A stretch of DNA of 5,544 nt from Chroococcidiopsidaceae cyanobacterium CP_BM_RX_35 (GTDB lineage Bacteria > Cyanobacteriota > Cyanobacteriia > Cyanobacteriales > Chroococcidiopsidaceae): positions 1 to 5,544 of the forward strand of contig JAFAVL010000457.1 in the NCBI GenBank assembly GCA_019242465.1. The letters are read 5' to 3'. This document shows, piece after piece, positions 4,637 through 5,544 of the stretch. A program made the position numbers and the translations under genes. Every line of letters begins with the position of its first letter. Within the stretch, counting starts at the first letter, position 1. Below the pieces are notes generated by a model. It worked only from the letters and a program-made list of their open reading frames with translations, was not told the origin of the DNA and searched no databases.

Positions 4637-4677
4637 GTCAACGTTTTCCTGGAGGAAACCTCCAGGAAAACGTTGAC
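4637..4677. terminator. Perfect 19-bp hairpin between DUF3318 and cofH
   Basis: GTCAACGTTTTCCTGGAGG (4637-4655) and its exact reverse complement (4659-4677) are separated by a 3-nt AAA loop. It starts 28 bases after the DUF3318 stop and ends 46 bases before cofH. A stem this long and perfect suits an intrinsic terminator or transcript-end stabiliser, but no T-run follows on either strand (TGCGTCAAAC on +). Cyanobacterial terminators often lack a clear U-tract. The other reading is a dispersed small palindromic repeat. Confidence 0.55.
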
Positions 4678-4694
4678 TGCGTCAAACTAGATAC

Positions 4695-4701
4695 AGGAAA
4701 G
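4695..4701 (+). promoter_or_regulatory. Shine-Dalgarno-like site upstream of cofH
   Basis: AGGAAAG lies 10 nt before TTG 4712 but 22 nt before GTG 4724. It therefore favours a TTG start 4 codons earlier than the GTG used in the cofH entry. Confidence 0.3.
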
Positions 4702-4723
4702 TCCTAGATTCTTGTTGTGTCCT

Positions 4724-5544
4724 GTGACGACTAAAATTGAGATAATTCTTGATCGGGCTTTATCAGGGTGCGATTTATCCCCCGCCGAGGGAATAGTGCT
4801 TTTACAGCAGACCGATCCGACCCTGATTGCGGCTATTCGCGCTACGGCTGACCAACTGCGCTGCGAACAAGCAGGCGACACAGTGACATATGTCATCAAT
4901 CGCAACATCAACTTTACCAATATCTGTGAACAGCACTGTAGTTTCTGTGCCTTCCGCCGCGATTCTGGTGAGGCAGGAGCCTATTGGTTAGACTGGGCGC
5001 AGATCTTAGAAAAGGCGACAGATGCCGTGCGGCGGGGAGCAACGGAAATCTGTATGCAAGGAGGATTGAATCAACAGGCAAAGTTGAATGGTGGCTCCTT
5101 GCCCTATTACCTGGGGCTAATAGAAACAATTAAGCAGCCATTCCCCCATCTGCATCTACATGCTTTTTCTCCTCAAGAAGTGCAATTCATTGCTAGGGAA
5201 GATGGGCTAAGTTATGCCGAGGTAATTGCTGCTTTACGGGATGCTGGGGTAGGCTCAATGCCCGGTACAGCAGCTGAGGTGTTAGATGATGAGGTACGAC
5301 GGATCTTATGCCCAGAGAAGATCGATACAGCAACGTGGCTGGAGATTGTAAGTACGGCTCACAAGCTGGGTTTACCAACGACGAGTACGATGCTGTCGGG
5401 ACACATTGAAACAAAAGAGCAGCAAATACGTCATCTCACTCAGTTGCGATCGCTACAGCAAACCGCTATGAACCAGGGCTACCCAGCTTTGATCACAGAA
5501 TTTATCCTACTCCCCTTTATTGGTCAAGAAGCGCCCAAACCCCT
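4724..5544 (+). CDS. cofH: FO synthase subunit CofH (radical SAM), 3' truncated by window
   Basis: 273 codons are present and the frame runs off the window; full CofH is about 370-390 residues, so roughly 100 or more are missing. The radical SAM cluster motif CX3CX2C is C68-EQH-C72-SF-C75, within [19 protein letters not shown] (61-79). Other family marks: [11 protein letters not shown] (106-116), [11 protein letters not shown] (143-153), [13 protein letters not shown] (175-187), RRILCPEKI (192-200), [12 protein letters not shown] (219-230) and [11 protein letters not shown] (258-268). CofH joins tyrosine-derived 4-hydroxybenzyl to 5-amino-6-ribitylaminouracil using SAM and a 4Fe-4S cluster; CofG then closes the ring to FO (7,8-didemethyl-8-hydroxy-5-deazariboflavin). 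In cyanobacteria FO is the light-harvesting chromophore of DNA photolyases. Start GTG 4724 was chosen by family fit; TTG 4712 or 4715 are possible, and TAG at 4688 closes the frame. cofG is not in the window. Confidence 0.95.
   Translation, partial: MTTKIEIILDRALSGCDLSPAEGIVLLQQTDPTLIAAIRATADQLRCEQAGDTVTYVINRNINFTNICEQHCSFCAFRRDSGEAGAYWLDWAQILEKATDAVRRGATEICMQGGLNQQAKLNGGSLPYYLGLIETIKQPFPHLHLHAFSPQEVQFIAREDGLSYAEVIAALRDAGVGSMPGTAAEVLDDEVRRILCPEKIDTATWLEIVSTAHKLGLPTTSTMLSGHIETKEQQIRHLTQLRSLQQTAMNQGYPALITEFILLPFIGQEAPKP
5446..5453. repeat. HIP1 octamer
   Basis: GCGATCGC inside cofH. Confidence 0.85.

Noticed and set aside
4687..5414. Three minus-strand frames of 70-80 codons opposite cofH.
   Set aside because: They are antisense to a highly conserved radical SAM gene and have low-quality composition; they are shadows.
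1..5544. CRISPR array, tRNA, rRNA, complete insertion sequence or phage integration site.
   Set aside because: No direct repeat series with spacers, no cloverleaf-like sequence, no transposase frame and no clear attachment repeat was seen.

Overview
The window looks like a piece of a cyanobacterial chromosome, possibly a filamentous or Chroococcidiopsis/Gloeocapsa-like lineage. The organism call rests on four things: a CofH protein of the cyanobacterial type, a DUF3318 protein (a family known essentially from cyanobacteria), an Uma2 (DUF820) gene and a DUF29 remnant (both families are amplified in cyanobacteria), and three HIP1 octamers (GCGATCGC). Genus cannot be decided from this sequence.

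Layout. Positions 2-934 (+) hold the C-terminal part of a hybrid sensor histidine kinase (ATPase domain plus receiver) whose N-terminus lies before the window. Positions 935-1181 carry no convincing gene but contain nested inverted repeats. Positions 1182-1494 hold a small unknown helical protein that may be split by a +1 frameshift in an A-run. A structured spacer (1501-1577) follows. Next comes a compact type II toxin-antitoxin operon, higB-higA (1688-2373), with overlapping ATGA stop/start and a candidate promoter that encloses a perfect palindrome. Positions 2374-2935 look like decaying sequence: a 56-codon orphan frame on + and a broken DUF29 gene on -. Two minus-strand genes follow: an Uma2-family nuclease-like protein (3025-3597) and, upstream of it, a two-CxC/CxxC zinc-ribbon-like protein (3642-3905). 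An AT-rich divergent spacer leads to a DUF3318 membrane protein on + (3970-4608). A perfect 19-bp hairpin (4637-4677) separates it from cofH (4724 to the window end, 3' truncated).

How it works together. Only higBA is clearly a functional unit: a RelE-fold mRNA-cleaving toxin and its DNA-binding antitoxin, probably autoregulated. CofH makes the deazaflavin precursor FO together with CofG, which is not in the window; in cyanobacteria FO serves mainly as a photolyase antenna. The kinase, Uma2, zinc-ribbon and DUF3318 genes have no evident shared pathway. The central part (about 1.2-3.6 kb) has the look of accessory sequence: TA module, broken genes, Uma2/DUF29 and no HIP1 site. The flank from 3.6 kb onward looks like ordinary core genome.

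I did not find convincing evidence of a new multi-gene system. The items most worth a second look are the operator-like palindrome inside the higB promoter, the loss of the expected active-site aspartate in Uma2, the DUF3318 resemblance to a degenerate M48 protease, the possible frameshift near 1260, and the perfect intergenic hairpin before cofH.
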